A stretch of DNA of 64,000 nt from NCBI GenBank assembly GCA_015709675.1, contig CP054182.1, forward strand, positions 62,001 to 126,000, read 5' to 3'. Below the pieces are notes generated by a model. That model did no database searches. It saw nothing but the letters and a program-made list of their open reading frames with translations, and was not told the DNA's origin. This DNA is from Ignavibacteriales bacterium. GTDB lineage: Bacteria; Bacteroidota; Ignavibacteria; Ignavibacteriales; Ignavibacteriaceae. This document shows positions 19,043 through 27,451 of the stretch, piece by piece. A program made the translations under genes and the position numbers. Within the stretch, counting starts at the first letter, position 1, and each line of letters begins with the position of its first letter.

Positions 19043-19657
19043 TCAAAAAAAATCCCAGGGAAAAATCCGCGGTACCCTCTTCTGATATTCTGCATACCGC
19101 TCTCCGAACCGCTCCAGCAGTTTCCGCTCCTCATACCAGGAACCGGCGTAAAAATAGATGATGCAAAACAGGGTGAAGAGTGCATAAAACCAGTTAACAA
19201 ACGGCTGTGAAAGAAGAAAGATGATGGAAAACAGGTAGAGGGGATGGCGGCTGTAGCGGTAGGGGCCTTTGGCGGTGAAAACCGACGCGGCGTCAGGATC
19301 AGCGTCCGCCTTTCCGGTACGTATATAAACCACTGCCTGCCTGATGCCCAGAAACTCCGCACCGTCAAAATGCTGCATGGTATATATAAAACCCGCCCCT
19401 GCCAGTATCTTGGGAATCAGGATAATGAAATCCCACGGGTACGGAAGATCAAACAATATATAATGGGGTTTGGGGCTCAGTTCATAAAACAGCCAGAGCG
19501 TAAGGAGCGAAAGAGCGTTATAGGCAAGCCGGTAAAATGCCGAAAACCCCGGAAAGCGGCTGAGTATATACTGCTTCACTCCCCTGCCTGCCGTGATGGT
19601 ATGAATAACCGCGAACAGCGCAAACAGCAGGAGGGTAATAAGCAGGTCAGCCAGCAT
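19043..19657 (-). CDS. Isoprenylcysteine carboxyl methyltransferase/NnrU-like membrane protein
   Basis: A 204-residue integral membrane protein with five to six hydrophobic segments. The SAM-binding signature of the ICMT/PEMT group is clear: GPYRYSRHPLYLF at ~130-142 and the C-terminal EERKLLERFGERYAEYQKRVPRIFPW. Bacterial members methylate small or lipid substrates, but most have no known function. The start is 21 bp after the rpoN stop, so it is probably co-transcribed with rpoN. Confidence 0.8.
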   Translation of the reverse strand: MLADLLITLLLFALFAVIHTITAGRGVKQYILSRFPGFSAFYRLAYNALSLLTLWLFYELSPKPHYILFDLPYPWDFIILIPKILAGAGFIYTMQHFDGAEFLGIRQAVVYIRTGKADADPDAASVFTAKGPYRYSRHPLYLFSIIFLLSQPFVNWFYALFTLFCIIYFYAGSWYEERKLLERFGERYAEYQKRVPRIFPWDFF

Positions 19658-19678
19658 AATTACAGCAGTGCCGCCGGA

Positions 19679-21130
19679 TTACAATTCCCGCCGGAGCCGC
19701 GCGACCGGTATCCGCTCCTGCTCCCGGTATTTGGCTATGGTTCTCCGGGCTATGTTGATCCCTTCCTTATTCAGAATTTCGGCAAGTTTATCATCACTCA
19801 GCGGATTGGATTTTGACTCCCCTGCAATGATTTCCTTAATCCTCTCTTTAATAACCTTGTTGGAAATCTCCTCGCCTGATTCCGTGGTGAGTGATTCGCT
19901 GAAGAAATACTTCAGCTCGTGTATGCCCTGCGGACTCTGCACATATTTTCCGTTAACCACACGGCTGATGGTTGAGACGTCCAGATTTATCTCTTCGGCA
20001 AGATCCCTGTATATAAGAGGACGGAGATGCTTGGGGCCTTTGTCAAAAAAGTCAAACTGCTTGGTAACTATTGACTGCATCACGCGCATCAGAGTGTTCT
20101 TCCGCTGCTCTATGCAGGCAAGAAACCACTTTGCCGATTCAAACCGCTCTTTAAGAAAAGCGTAGGTATTCCGCTTTACCTCAGACTTACGGCTTGATTT
20201 TTTATTCTCCTGCAGCATCTGCACATAAGCGGGGCTGATGGTAACACTGGGAACACTCCGGTCATTCAGCGCAATCGTAAAACTTTTTCCCTCACGCTCA
20301 ACAATAAAATCAGGGGTAATCTGATTAAACTCTTTTGTCTCAACCTTACCTTCCCCCGGCCTGGGGTTCAGTTTGTGAATCAGATCAAGCACCGCGTGAA
20401 GCGTTTCGTCAGTCAGCTTCAGATTTTTCTTCAGCAGCTTATAACGCTTATGGGTGAAATCTTCGAAGTGTTCGGTAAGAACTTTCTCTGCCAGAAATGA
20501 GTAATAAGGATCAAGCGCCAGATTATGCAGCTGCACCAGCAGACACTCCTGCAGCGAACGGCAGGCAATGCCCAGCGGATCAAAAAGCTGAATCCTCTTT
20601 AGCAGCTGCTCAGCGGTTTCTTCCGGTATATCAATATGCTGAAACAGCCGGAGCTCTTTAACGATTACACTCAGTTCTTCTTTCAGATAACCGTCATCAT
20701 CAAGACTGCCTATGATCTCCTCCCCCAGCACCATCAGGTTTTCATCTATATCAAGCATGTGAAGCTGTTCAATAAGATGCTCGCTCATGGTCTCGCGCTG
20801 AGGAGTCTGAATATTCGACGGCTCATCATCGCTGCCGCGGCGGTTCAGGTATTCGGGATCATCCTGGTAATAGTCATCATCATCCAGCAGGTCTTTGCTG
20901 CTGAACTCATCATTATCCTCATCGTTAATGTCTTCCGCCGGATTTTCAGCTTCATCCGTTGCTGCTTCTTCAATGCTGATATCTTCTTCGAGAAAAGGAT
21001 TCAGCTCAATTTCATTCTTGATCTTCTGCTCCAGCGAAAGAACGTTCAGCTGCAGTATCTTCTGATACAGAATCTGCTGAGGCGTTAAGCGCTGGGTAAG
21101 ACTCAGTTTTTGAGAAAGATTAAGATTCAT
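19679..21130 (-). CDS. rpoN: RNA polymerase sigma-54 factor
   Basis: A 483-residue sigma-54. Region I is Gln/Leu-rich (LSQKLSLTQRLTPQQILYQKILQL) and would contact enhancer-binding activators. An acidic region II covers ~50-110. The core-binding region has LDDDGYLKEEL and FDPLGIACRSLQECLLVQL. The helix-turn-helix is LAEEINLDVSTISRVVNGKYV, and the RpoN box for the -24 element is near the end (ARRTIAKYREQERIPVARLRREL region, residues ~458-481). It overlaps the upstream DUF3109 gene by 11 bp. A perfect sigma-54 promoter lies just beyond that gene, pointing the other way, so the factor may act next to its own operon. Confidence 0.97.
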   Translation of the reverse strand: MNLNLSQKLSLTQRLTPQQILYQKILQLNVLSLEQKIKNEIELNPFLEEDISIEEAATDEAENPAEDINDEDNDEFSSKDLLDDDDYYQDDPEYLNRRGSDDEPSNIQTPQRETMSEHLIEQLHMLDIDENLMVLGEEIIGSLDDDGYLKEELSVIVKELRLFQHIDIPEETAEQLLKRIQLFDPLGIACRSLQECLLVQLHNLALDPYYSFLAEKVLTEHFEDFTHKRYKLLKKNLKLTDETLHAVLDLIHKLNPRPGEGKVETKEFNQITPDFIVEREGKSFTIALNDRSVPSVTISPAYVQMLQENKKSSRKSEVKRNTYAFLKERFESAKWFLACIEQRKNTLMRVMQSIVTKQFDFFDKGPKHLRPLIYRDLAEEINLDVSTISRVVNGKYVQSPQGIHELKYFFSESLTTESGEEISNKVIKERIKEIIAGESKSNPLSDDKLAEILNKEGINIARRTIAKYREQERIPVARLRREL

Positions 21131-21689
21131 TGTTTACTTCGTCCGATAATGTTTTATACCAGTCTTCCCCGTATTTACGTACAAGGGAATCCTTACAAAA
21201 TTCAAATATCCTTACCCCGTGTTTTTTTCCGTTTTCGATGGCTGGCTTGCACTCGCTGAACTTTTCGTACCTGAGCACATCGCCGCCGAAGTTGGATATC
21301 CGGATCGGGAAGAGATGACACGATACCGGCTTATTCACCGAAATTTCCCCTGCCTTATAAAGCTTTTCGATGGAGCACTTGGCAATTTCGTTTTCGTAAT
21401 AGACAAACACACAGGCACGGCGGTTAAAACTTTTGGTGACCAGTTCGCCGTCCACGGTTTCGTAAAATCCCTCTTCCTCAATAATCATTCTGTGCTGTTC
21501 GGGGAGCAGTTCTTTCACCTGCGGAAGCACCGAGCGGATCGGCTCTACCTCTTCCTTCAGTAAAGGCGCCCCATAATCACTGGGAATAGTGCAGCAGGCC
21601 CCCTTGCACGCGACCAGGTCGCACACAAATTGACTTTTTACGACATCTTTGCCGACAACTACACCATTTATGTTGTAAAAAGCTTTCAT
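21120..21689 (-). CDS. DUF3109 cysteine-cluster protein
   Basis: A 189-residue soluble protein of the DUF3109 family, common in Bacteroidota and of unknown biochemical role. The Cys-rich signature is CDLVACKGACC near the N-terminus, with later Cys in RRACVFVY, AKCSIEKLY, VSCHLFPIR, SECKPA and EFCKDS, suggesting a metal or Fe-S site. The frame stays open upstream to a GTG at 21797. I start it at the ATG of KAFYNINGVVVGKDVV because family members begin there, the extra 36 residues are low-complexity Lys-rich, and the longer start would overlap the sigma-54 promoter. It overlaps rpoN by 11 bp. Confidence 0.8.
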   Translation of the reverse strand: MKAFYNINGVVVGKDVVKSQFVCDLVACKGACCTIPSDYGAPLLKEEVEPIRSVLPQVKELLPEQHRMIIEEEGFYETVDGELVTKSFNRRACVFVYYENEIAKCSIEKLYKAGEISVNKPVSCHLFPIRISNFGGDVLRYEKFSECKPAIENGKKHGVRIFEFCKDSLVRKYGEDWYKTLSDEVNNES

Positions 21690-21790
21690 TTTTTGGAATA
21701 ATTTTTGTTGTAACATAAGTAAAAAGTTCCTTTTTTTCAAATTTTCGCATCTTTTTCCTGAGGCGAATTGCCATCCCCCTTTTTTCACTT

Positions 21791-21808
21791 TTGGCACGGC
21801 AGTTGCAT
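21791..21808 (+). promoter_or_regulatory. Sigma-54 (-24/-12) promoter
   Basis: TTGGCACGGCAGTTGCAT matches the sigma-54 consensus YTGGCACG-N4-TTGCW at every defined position. The GG (21793-21794) and GC (21805-21806) have the required ten-base spacing. It points rightward, away from the rpoN operon, with a predicted start near 21818. I did not identify an enhancer-binding-protein site. Confidence 0.85.
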
Positions 21809-21817
21809 AATATAAGA

Positions 21818-21929
21818 CGGAGGTTTGATAAACCTGAACGGCTCAGGAGAAGAGTAAACCCCCATGAACCCTCACTACCTCAACAGGTCTGTGACTGACA
21901 GACAGGCCTGTTGATGGTAGTTTTTTTTT
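21818..21929 (+). ncRNA. Predicted sigma-54-dependent small RNA or leader peptide transcript
   Basis: A transcript from the sigma-54 promoter would run about 112 nt to a strong terminator. It would contain a small hairpin (AGGTTT-GAT-AAACCT, 21821-21835), an AGGAGA at 21845-21850 and a 16-codon frame at 21864-21914 (MNPHYLNRSVTDRQAC) whose stop lies inside the terminator stem. No larger gene follows on this strand, so this is a stand-alone RNA, a leader peptide, or a peptide mRNA. I do not recognise it as a known RNA family. The promoter and terminator are directly visible; the RNA itself is inferred. Confidence 0.65.
21875..21929 (+). terminator. Rho-independent terminator of the sigma-54 transcript
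   Basis: Stem CTACC + TCAACAGG (21875-21887) pairs with CCTGTTGA + GGTAG (21907-21920) with one bulged T, and an inner TCTGT/ACAGA pairing. Nine T residues follow (21921-21929). Confidence 0.85.
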
Positions 21930-22100
21930 GCACTTTCCCGCTCCCCCTTGCTATTCCCCTTACCAATCAAGACACCGCACCCAACCCCTGAATTCTGCCA
22001 ATTTGTATGGCAAGCTAAGCCAGGAAGGCCGGTTTTTGATTTACTATATTGGCTGCTATCAGGAAGTAAATTGTGGTGGTTGGTAAAATCCGTGTTATTA

Positions 22101-22452
22101 ATTCGTACCATTCGTGTTACAAATTCGTGCCATTCGTGTTCCTAATTCGTGCCATTCGTGTTACAAATTCGTGCCATTCGTGTTACAAATTCGTGCCATT
22201 CGTGTTACAAATTCGTGTCATTCGTGTTACAAATTCGTGCCATTCGTGTTACAAATTCGTGCCATTCGTGTTACAAATTCGTGTCATTCGTGTTACAAAT
22301 TCGTGTCATTCGTGTTACAAATTCGTGCCATTCGTGTTACAAATTCGTGCCATTCGTGTTACAAATTCGTGCCATTCGTGTTCCAAATTCGTGCCATTCG
22401 TGTTACAAATTCGTGCCATTCGTGTTCCTAATTCGTGCCATTCGTGTTAACG
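22101..22452. repeat. 22-bp tandem repeat array, 16 copies
   Basis: Sixteen contiguous 22-bp units. Each has the heptamer ATTCGTG twice, separated by CC (sometimes TC or AC) and followed by TTACAA (variants TTCCTA, TTCCAA). The copies differ at only a few positions. Both flanks have the inverse heptamer CACGAAT (22483-22510), so the ends can pair with the array. Open frames that run through it in all three forward frames are artefacts of 22 not being a multiple of 3. This is not a CRISPR: there are no unique spacers. Confidence 0.9.
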
Positions 22453-22550
22453 ATTGGGGCGGAAGTTTACACTAATTCACACGAATTGCGGAGACTAATT
22501 TTCACGAATTAAATTCCCGGAACTATGAAGCCTCCCTGACCTCTGGCAAT

Positions 22551-22745
22551 TCATCTTTCAGGCCGTTCGCTGTCATTACCTTTTTTCTCTTTGCTCGCAA
22601 TTCCGCTGATCAAAAAAGTAGTGAATAAAATTATGAGAAAGGTTTTAAACCAACCGGAATCCCCATAAATATCAGTAAATTCAACAACAAGGAATACACA
22701 AAAGAAAAATCCTGACAGAAAGAGATAATTGTTTTTCTTGCTCAT
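22551..22745 (-). CDS. Small two-helix membrane protein (hypothetical)
   Basis: A 64-residue frame with two hydrophobic stretches: YLFLSGFFFCVFLVVEF and FLIILFTTFLISGIA. It has a basic start (MSKKNN) and a charged tail (KEKKGNDSERPER). The composition is that of a real small membrane protein rather than a random frame. No homologue is recognised and no strong ribosome site is visible. It lies between the 22-bp repeat array and a related degenerate repeat, in accessory DNA. Confidence 0.45.
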   Translation of the reverse strand: MSKKNNYLFLSGFFFCVFLVVEFTDIYGDSGWFKTFLIILFTTFLISGIASKEKKGNDSERPER

Positions 22746-23305
22746 GGTTGTTTCTCATTATTATTATGAATAGCTCGTTTATTCTCGGACCGGAAATATA
22801 TCACTTTTTCTGTGTCTATACCTCAGCCCCTCCTTAAAACCGGGCTGCAACTGACAGACAAACTACCATAGTTAGTGAAATTCGTGTTCTTAATTTGTGG
22901 CACCATTCCAATCGCATTTTTACTCGAATTAACACTAATTTTGGAAACTAATTTTCACGAATTGCATTCCTGGAGCTCTGAGTAATCCCCTTTACTTATC
23001 GAAATTAGTATGGCATTTTAGCTGTTAGGATGACAAGAAATTGGTTAGAAGCCCGTGGCAAGTTTGAATCTATGCTAAGAAGTAACCCCTGCGATACAAT
23101 CCACCGCAATATAACATTGGGTTAACAAACTATATGAACTGGAATTGAACCATAAATTGGGTGCATGTCTTTTTTGTAGTTAAACGAAGGTGACAATTTG
23201 ATTGCACATCACTGTCAACCAGCACAAATGTTAAATAGAAACACAAACCTTAAATATTGCGCGACGACCCACATTGCGTCAAGCGTATGTTATAAATCGT
23301 ATATT
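22746..23305. other. Intergenic accessory region with degenerate repeats
   Basis: No gene is seen in these 560 bases. At 22870-22975 there is a degenerate relative of the tandem array: AAATTCGTGTT on one side and TTTTCACGAATTGC on the other, able to pair. At 23045-23057 TTAGAAGCCCGTG nearly matches the right arm of the attC-like element at 28480-28493. An 8-bp inverted pair (TATAACAT at 23110-23117, ATGTTATA at 23287-23294) brackets the 3' side of the helicase gene. Confidence 0.4.
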
Positions 23306-26260
23306 TCATACCAGATCACTAAAACTTCTAACTCTTATCTCGGAAATTCCATTGGTTTTAGGGATATGTATAGGACTTGGGAGTTCTGTCGAATTAAACT
23401 CTTGTCCTTGTTTAGAGCATATTTTTCTGAAGTCACATTCTTCACACTTGCTATTACTTGGGCGCATAGGGAACTCCCCATCAAGAATTCTATTTACAGC
23501 CCATTCAATATTCTGAATAGCTGCTTGAATTGCTAAATCTGTAATTGGAACATTTACTCTATTTGGTGATTCTCCAGTATTGGGTGCTTTTAGCAAGTGA
23601 ACCGAGCCTGTTTTAGCGTTCTCCCCAAGAACAATATCAGCTGCATAGGCGTATAGCTGAACTTGCAATGATAGATTGATCCAAAAAAATGGATTTAACT
23701 GCCCTTCAGGGAAGTCCATTGACTTGAAATCAATTACTCGTGCTTCCAGAATATTACCTTCGTTGTCCTCTCTTAAAAGCAAATCAATTGAACCTGTTAT
23801 TAAGGCTCTGTCTGCTTTTATCTCAAACCGCTGCTCTAAAGACCGGCTTTGAACAAAATCATCTGGATATCCTTCAACATAATTCCCAACAAGTCTTCTT
23901 GATGCATTTTTTGCCCTCTCATATGGGCCTTCTCTTTCAGGGTCTCTTGATGGAAAAACATGCTTTAAATGAAAAACATCGTTGGCAATTTCTTCAGCTT
24001 GTTCCCTTGATGGTGTTGAGTTATTGAAGAGTTGATGTATTCGATTTATTGCTGTGTGGGTTGTTAAGCCATAACCGAAAAGCTCAGGTACAGCTGGGCT
24101 ATAACCATAAACTTTCCTAAATTTATATTTCATGGGACATTCCAAGTAGTCCTTTATTTCAGTAAAACTTGTAGGCATAGATTCTTCATCAATACGCATA
24201 CGTGGTTCGGCTCTTTCAATATTGTCAGGTAAATGTGTTGCATCACTAATGATTGACGGATAATTCAGCCCCTGTATCCTAAGTTTGAATGGGCTAGGGG
24301 TTTTAGGTCTTTGCAATCCTGGCTGAGTGCTGCTGCCTGTAATGTACAAAAACCGTTCTGCTCTAGTCAGTGCTGTATAAAAAAGTCTTGCTTCTCCAGC
24401 ATTATTTGTTTGGTAAAGTCCTCTTGATAAAGGATTTTGAATTAAGTTCAGTGGTAACCAACCAGTGTAATTGCTTCTTCTCAATGGAAACCGTTGCTGA
24501 ACAACGTCTACGATGAAGACCACTGGAAATTCAAGCCCCTTCATTTTATGAACAGTCGAAATTGTAACGGCATCGGGTCTTGATGTTAACTCTACTTGGG
24601 TGGTGTCATAACCGGACTCAGCAACATTTTTAAGAAAATTTAGAACGCTTTGATACCTCAGACCAGTATCTATACTCACAAAAACCTTTTCAATGTCCAA
24701 TATTATTCCACTAAAAACTCCTAAATCACGCATTACCTGTTCAGGATTATGAAACTCTGTTGTTGACAAATTAAATGCTTCAATTAATTCATGAACCAAT
24801 AATTGCGGATAAACTTTTCTTCTTGCCCCGCCAATCGGTCTGTGTATTTGGTTATTCCAATCAGCTAATATTTCTAAAAATCTATTTAAATCAGCATTTG
24901 GGAAGACAGGTAAAACATTTGAGTTGAAAAAATTAGTTGCTTCCCTTCTTGGATAACCGGGTTCTCTTAATAGTCCCATTGAATCTCTGAGTGTTCTTGC
25001 ATGGAGTCTTTCAAAAATAGAACCCTCCGCTTCAATAATATAATTTATCTCAGCATCAGAAAGAGCATTTGTATATTCTCTGTGGTATGGTGCCCCTCCA
25101 TTTCGTGTGCCGCCTTGTACCGAACGCATCAGTATTGCGAAATCAGATTTTGTTAGTCCTCTTTCAAAGCCGTCACCTTCAACGTATTTAGTGCCAATCA
25201 ATTCGTTTATTCTCATAGCAATCCATTCAGCTTCATCATTCTTACTGTCAAACCATAAATTCCCAAAGTGCTGAATATTTCCTTCCGAATTGGATATTGG
25301 TGATTTATCAATTCTGGCAGTACTAAGCTCAAGTTGAATAAACCTGTCTGAAGCAGAAACTATTGTGCTTGTGCTCCTGAAATTAGTTGATAAAGTGTGT
25401 GTGGAGCAATTTGGATATCTTTGGTCGAATTCAATAATATTCCTAACATCTGCTCCTCTCCAACCATAAATTGATTGGTCATCGTCACCAACAACAAACA
25501 ATGACCGTAGACGACTATATAAACCTCTGATTAGCCTTTCCTGAGAAATATTGACATCTTGATACTCATCAACCATAAGATGGCTAGCACAATCAAGTGC
25601 GATACTCATCTCAGGATTATTATTTTCGAGTGCTTCTACAACCAATCGTACCATTAAGGAAAAATCAATATATTGGTCAGCATTCAATCGTGAATTAATA
25701 TTTTGCAAGCTTACACCTAATGCTGGATATTCCCTTCCGATATCATCTAAAGATAACATTTCATCATTTGCCATCTTCCATGCATTTGAAACTTCGGCTA
25801 TAGTTTGAAACATTCTTGCGTTTTTAGTTTCCTGAAGTACGTTTAGCCCTAATTCATAATATCGCGATAGCAAAAATAGTTTTAATCTATTTTCGTCAAG
25901 AACTTCATACTGCCGATATTTTGCATTCATTGAGCCAAGGAGATTTTTACAAAAAGCGTGTATTGTCCCAATATACATTGCCCCCACAAGTGCCACAGGC
26001 AGACCAGTTTCTTCAAACGCATTTGCAACACGTCTTTTTAAAGACTCGGCGGCTTTTTCTGTAAATGTGAATGCAATTATACTTTCTGGTCTTGCTCCTT
26101 CATGTATAAGCCTTGCTATCCTAAATGAGAGAGTTCTAGACTTTCCTGAACCAGCACAAGCCAAACACAAAATTTCATTTGTGTCATCTATTACCACATT
26201 GTATTGGTCATTTGTAAGTGAAATATCAGAAGCTGTAAAGGTGTCTCGGAATAACGGCAT
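23306..26260 (-). CDS. UvrD/Rep-type helicase fused to a Cas4/AddB-like nuclease domain
   Basis: A 984-residue superfamily 1A helicase-nuclease. Helicase motifs in order: I ACAGSGKSRTL (Lys40), Ia FTFTEKAAESL, II DEYQD (231-235), III VGDDDQSIYGWRGAD (257-271), IV LSTNFRST, V ISTVHKMKGLEFPVV (567-581) and VI YTALTRAERFLYITG (628-642). The C-terminal domain is a PD-(D/E)XK nuclease with GSIDLL (Asp826), DFK (844-846) and the Q-x3-Y motif (Gln866, Tyr870). Four Cys (708, 939, 942, 948) fit the Fe-S clasp known from AddB and Cas4. It would unwind and cut DNA. It starts 5 bp after the methyltransferase stop and is surely co-transcribed with it. The gene is AT-rich compared with the flanks. A repair role cannot be excluded, but the context favours defence. 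Confidence 0.9.
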   Translation of the reverse strand: MPLFRDTFTASDISLTNDQYNVVIDDTNEILCLACAGSGKSRTLSFRIARLIHEGARPESIIAFTFTEKAAESLKRRVANAFEETGLPVALVGAMYIGTIHAFCKNLLGSMNAKYRQYEVLDENRLKLFLLSRYYELGLNVLQETKNARMFQTIAEVSNAWKMANDEMLSLDDIGREYPALGVSLQNINSRLNADQYIDFSLMVRLVVEALENNNPEMSIALDCASHLMVDEYQDVNISQERLIRGLYSRLRSLFVVGDDDQSIYGWRGADVRNIIEFDQRYPNCSTHTLSTNFRSTSTIVSASDRFIQLELSTARIDKSPISNSEGNIQHFGNLWFDSKNDEAEWIAMRINELIGTKYVEGDGFERGLTKSDFAILMRSVQGGTRNGGAPYHREYTNALSDAEINYIIEAEGSIFERLHARTLRDSMGLLREPGYPRREATNFFNSNVLPVFPNADLNRFLEILADWNNQIHRPIGGARRKVYPQLLVHELIEAFNLSTTEFHNPEQVMRDLGVFSGIILDIEKVFVSIDTGLRYQSVLNFLKNVAESGYDTTQVELTSRPDAVTISTVHKMKGLEFPVVFIVDVVQQRFPLRRSNYTGWLPLNLIQNPLSRGLYQTNNAGEARLFYTALTRAERFLYITGSSTQPGLQRPKTPSPFKLRIQGLNYPSIISDATHLPDNIERAEPRMRIDEESMPTSFTEIKDYLECPMKYKFRKVYGYSPAVPELFGYGLTTHTAINRIHQLFNNSTPSREQAEEIANDVFHLKHVFPSRDPEREGPYERAKNASRRLVGNYVEGYPDDFVQSRSLEQRFEIKADRALITGSIDLLLREDNEGNILEARVIDFKSMDFPEGQLNPFFWINLSLQVQLYAYAADIVLGENAKTGSVHLLKAPNTGESPNRVNVPITDLAIQAAIQNIEWAVNRILDGEFPMRPSNSKCEECDFRKICSKQGQEFNSTELPSPIHIPKTNGISEIRVRSFSDLV

Positions 26261-26265
26261 ATTAA

Positions 26266-27297
26266 TTATTTTTGATTAATGTAAGTTTGAATGTGCTGTT
26301 TAATGTTCTCAGCTTGAATCCTACTAAATTCCGGGGGTAAAGCGTTCCCAATCATCAGTGCAATTTTCGTTCTTGGTGCACCAATCGGAAACTTATATGT
26401 CTTTGGAAAAGTCTGTAGCATAGATGCTTCCCTTGCTGAAATACATCGATCTTGTTCAGGATGTAGAAAGCGTCCTTTAGAAGGGTTTAAACATCCACCA
26501 GTTATTGTAGTAGAAAAATCATCCCATCTTAATCTTCCATATACATCATTAAATCCGACATTTTCTTTCTTGTGACATTTAAGCTGTCTGTGTTTCCCTA
26601 AATCTTTTCTACTACCACCATTCTTTGGAATATCCTTAATAAAATTTAATATTTTTTCTGAATGAATAGGAAAGATTTGATGCAAAGGGTCTTTTGAATT
26701 CTCGGGTTTCGGTAGTTTGCCAATCACCTGTCGTACTGTTTTTCTCTTTTTAGTCGATTCTGCAATTTTAAGTGGTGCCAATCTGGACCCAACTAAAACT
26801 AATCTTTTTCTATTCTGAGGAACGCCATAATCACTGATGTTAACCACTTTCCAGTCCGGCTTGTAATAACCAGCTTTTTCAAGATCCTTAAGTGCTTTTT
26901 TAAATGATTTGTCAAGAGCTAAACCCGGTACATTCTCCATCATAAATGTGTATGGCTTTAACTCTTTAACAAATCTCACAAATTCTGTGATAAGCTCATT
27001 TCTGTCATCTTTCACAGGTTCGGGCTTATTAAGTCTCCTTATGGAACTAAATCCTTGGCATGGAGGACATCCAGCCAATAAGTGAATTGTTTTTTTACCA
27101 AGTTCTTTCTTTACTTCTTTTGTAGAGACGTGTCTGATATCGCTAGTTATAACTTTTGTATTCTTATGATTCAGTTTGTACGCCTTTGCTGCAATTTCAT
27201 CAATCTCAAAAGCCAATTTTGTCTGGAAACCAGCTTTTTGGAGTCCCTCTGTCAATCCCCCAACTCCACAAAATAAATCTATTGATATCAATTTCAT
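26266..27297 (-). CDS. DNA (cytosine-5) methyltransferase
   Basis: A 343-residue C5 methyltransferase with a complete motif set: I DLFCGVGGLTEG (residues 7-18), IV GCPPCQGFSS with catalytic Cys80, VI ENVPG (121-125), VIII QNRKRLVLVGSR, IX ISAREASMLQTFP and X GNALPP. The variable region between VIII and IX (~185-275) would recognise the target sequence, which cannot be read off. It is 5 bp upstream of the helicase-nuclease and 154 bp downstream of a PD-(D/E)XK-like protein. That suggests a restriction-modification or related defence module in which it marks self DNA. Confidence 0.93.
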   Translation of the reverse strand: MKLISIDLFCGVGGLTEGLQKAGFQTKLAFEIDEIAAKAYKLNHKNTKVITSDIRHVSTKEVKKELGKKTIHLLAGCPPCQGFSSIRRLNKPEPVKDDRNELITEFVRFVKELKPYTFMMENVPGLALDKSFKKALKDLEKAGYYKPDWKVVNISDYGVPQNRKRLVLVGSRLAPLKIAESTKKRKTVRQVIGKLPKPENSKDPLHQIFPIHSEKILNFIKDIPKNGGSRKDLGKHRQLKCHKKENVGFNDVYGRLRWDDFSTTITGGCLNPSKGRFLHPEQDRCISAREASMLQTFPKTYKFPIGAPRTKIALMIGNALPPEFSRIQAENIKQHIQTYINQK

Positions 27298-27451
27298 ATG
27301 TAGAATATCGTTTTTCTAATTTGGATTTCAAAGTTTTTCAAATACACAACGCTGGCTGTTTAGAAGCACTACACTGTCAGCCACACACAATCTTTGGTAG
27401 ATGATCAAAGCTAAATTTAACCAGTGAACCGACAATTTTTTGAAGGTGCTG

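Noticed and set aside
18955-19368. 137-codon minus-strand frame overlapping the ICMT-like gene
   Set aside because: It is in another frame of a well-supported membrane protein gene.
21690-21797. N-terminal extension of the DUF3109 protein to a GTG at 21797
   Set aside because: The extra 36 residues are low-complexity, not typical of the family, and would overlap the sigma-54 promoter.
22101-22452. Possible CRISPR array
   Set aside because: Units are contiguous with no unique spacers, and no cas genes are nearby. The Cas4-like fold belongs to the UvrD-nuclease.
22073-22475. Three overlapping forward open frames of 105-125 codons rich in RAIRVTNSCHSCYKFVPFV
   Set aside because: They are produced by the 22-bp tandem repeat, which stays open in all three frames; there is no start signal or protein-like composition.
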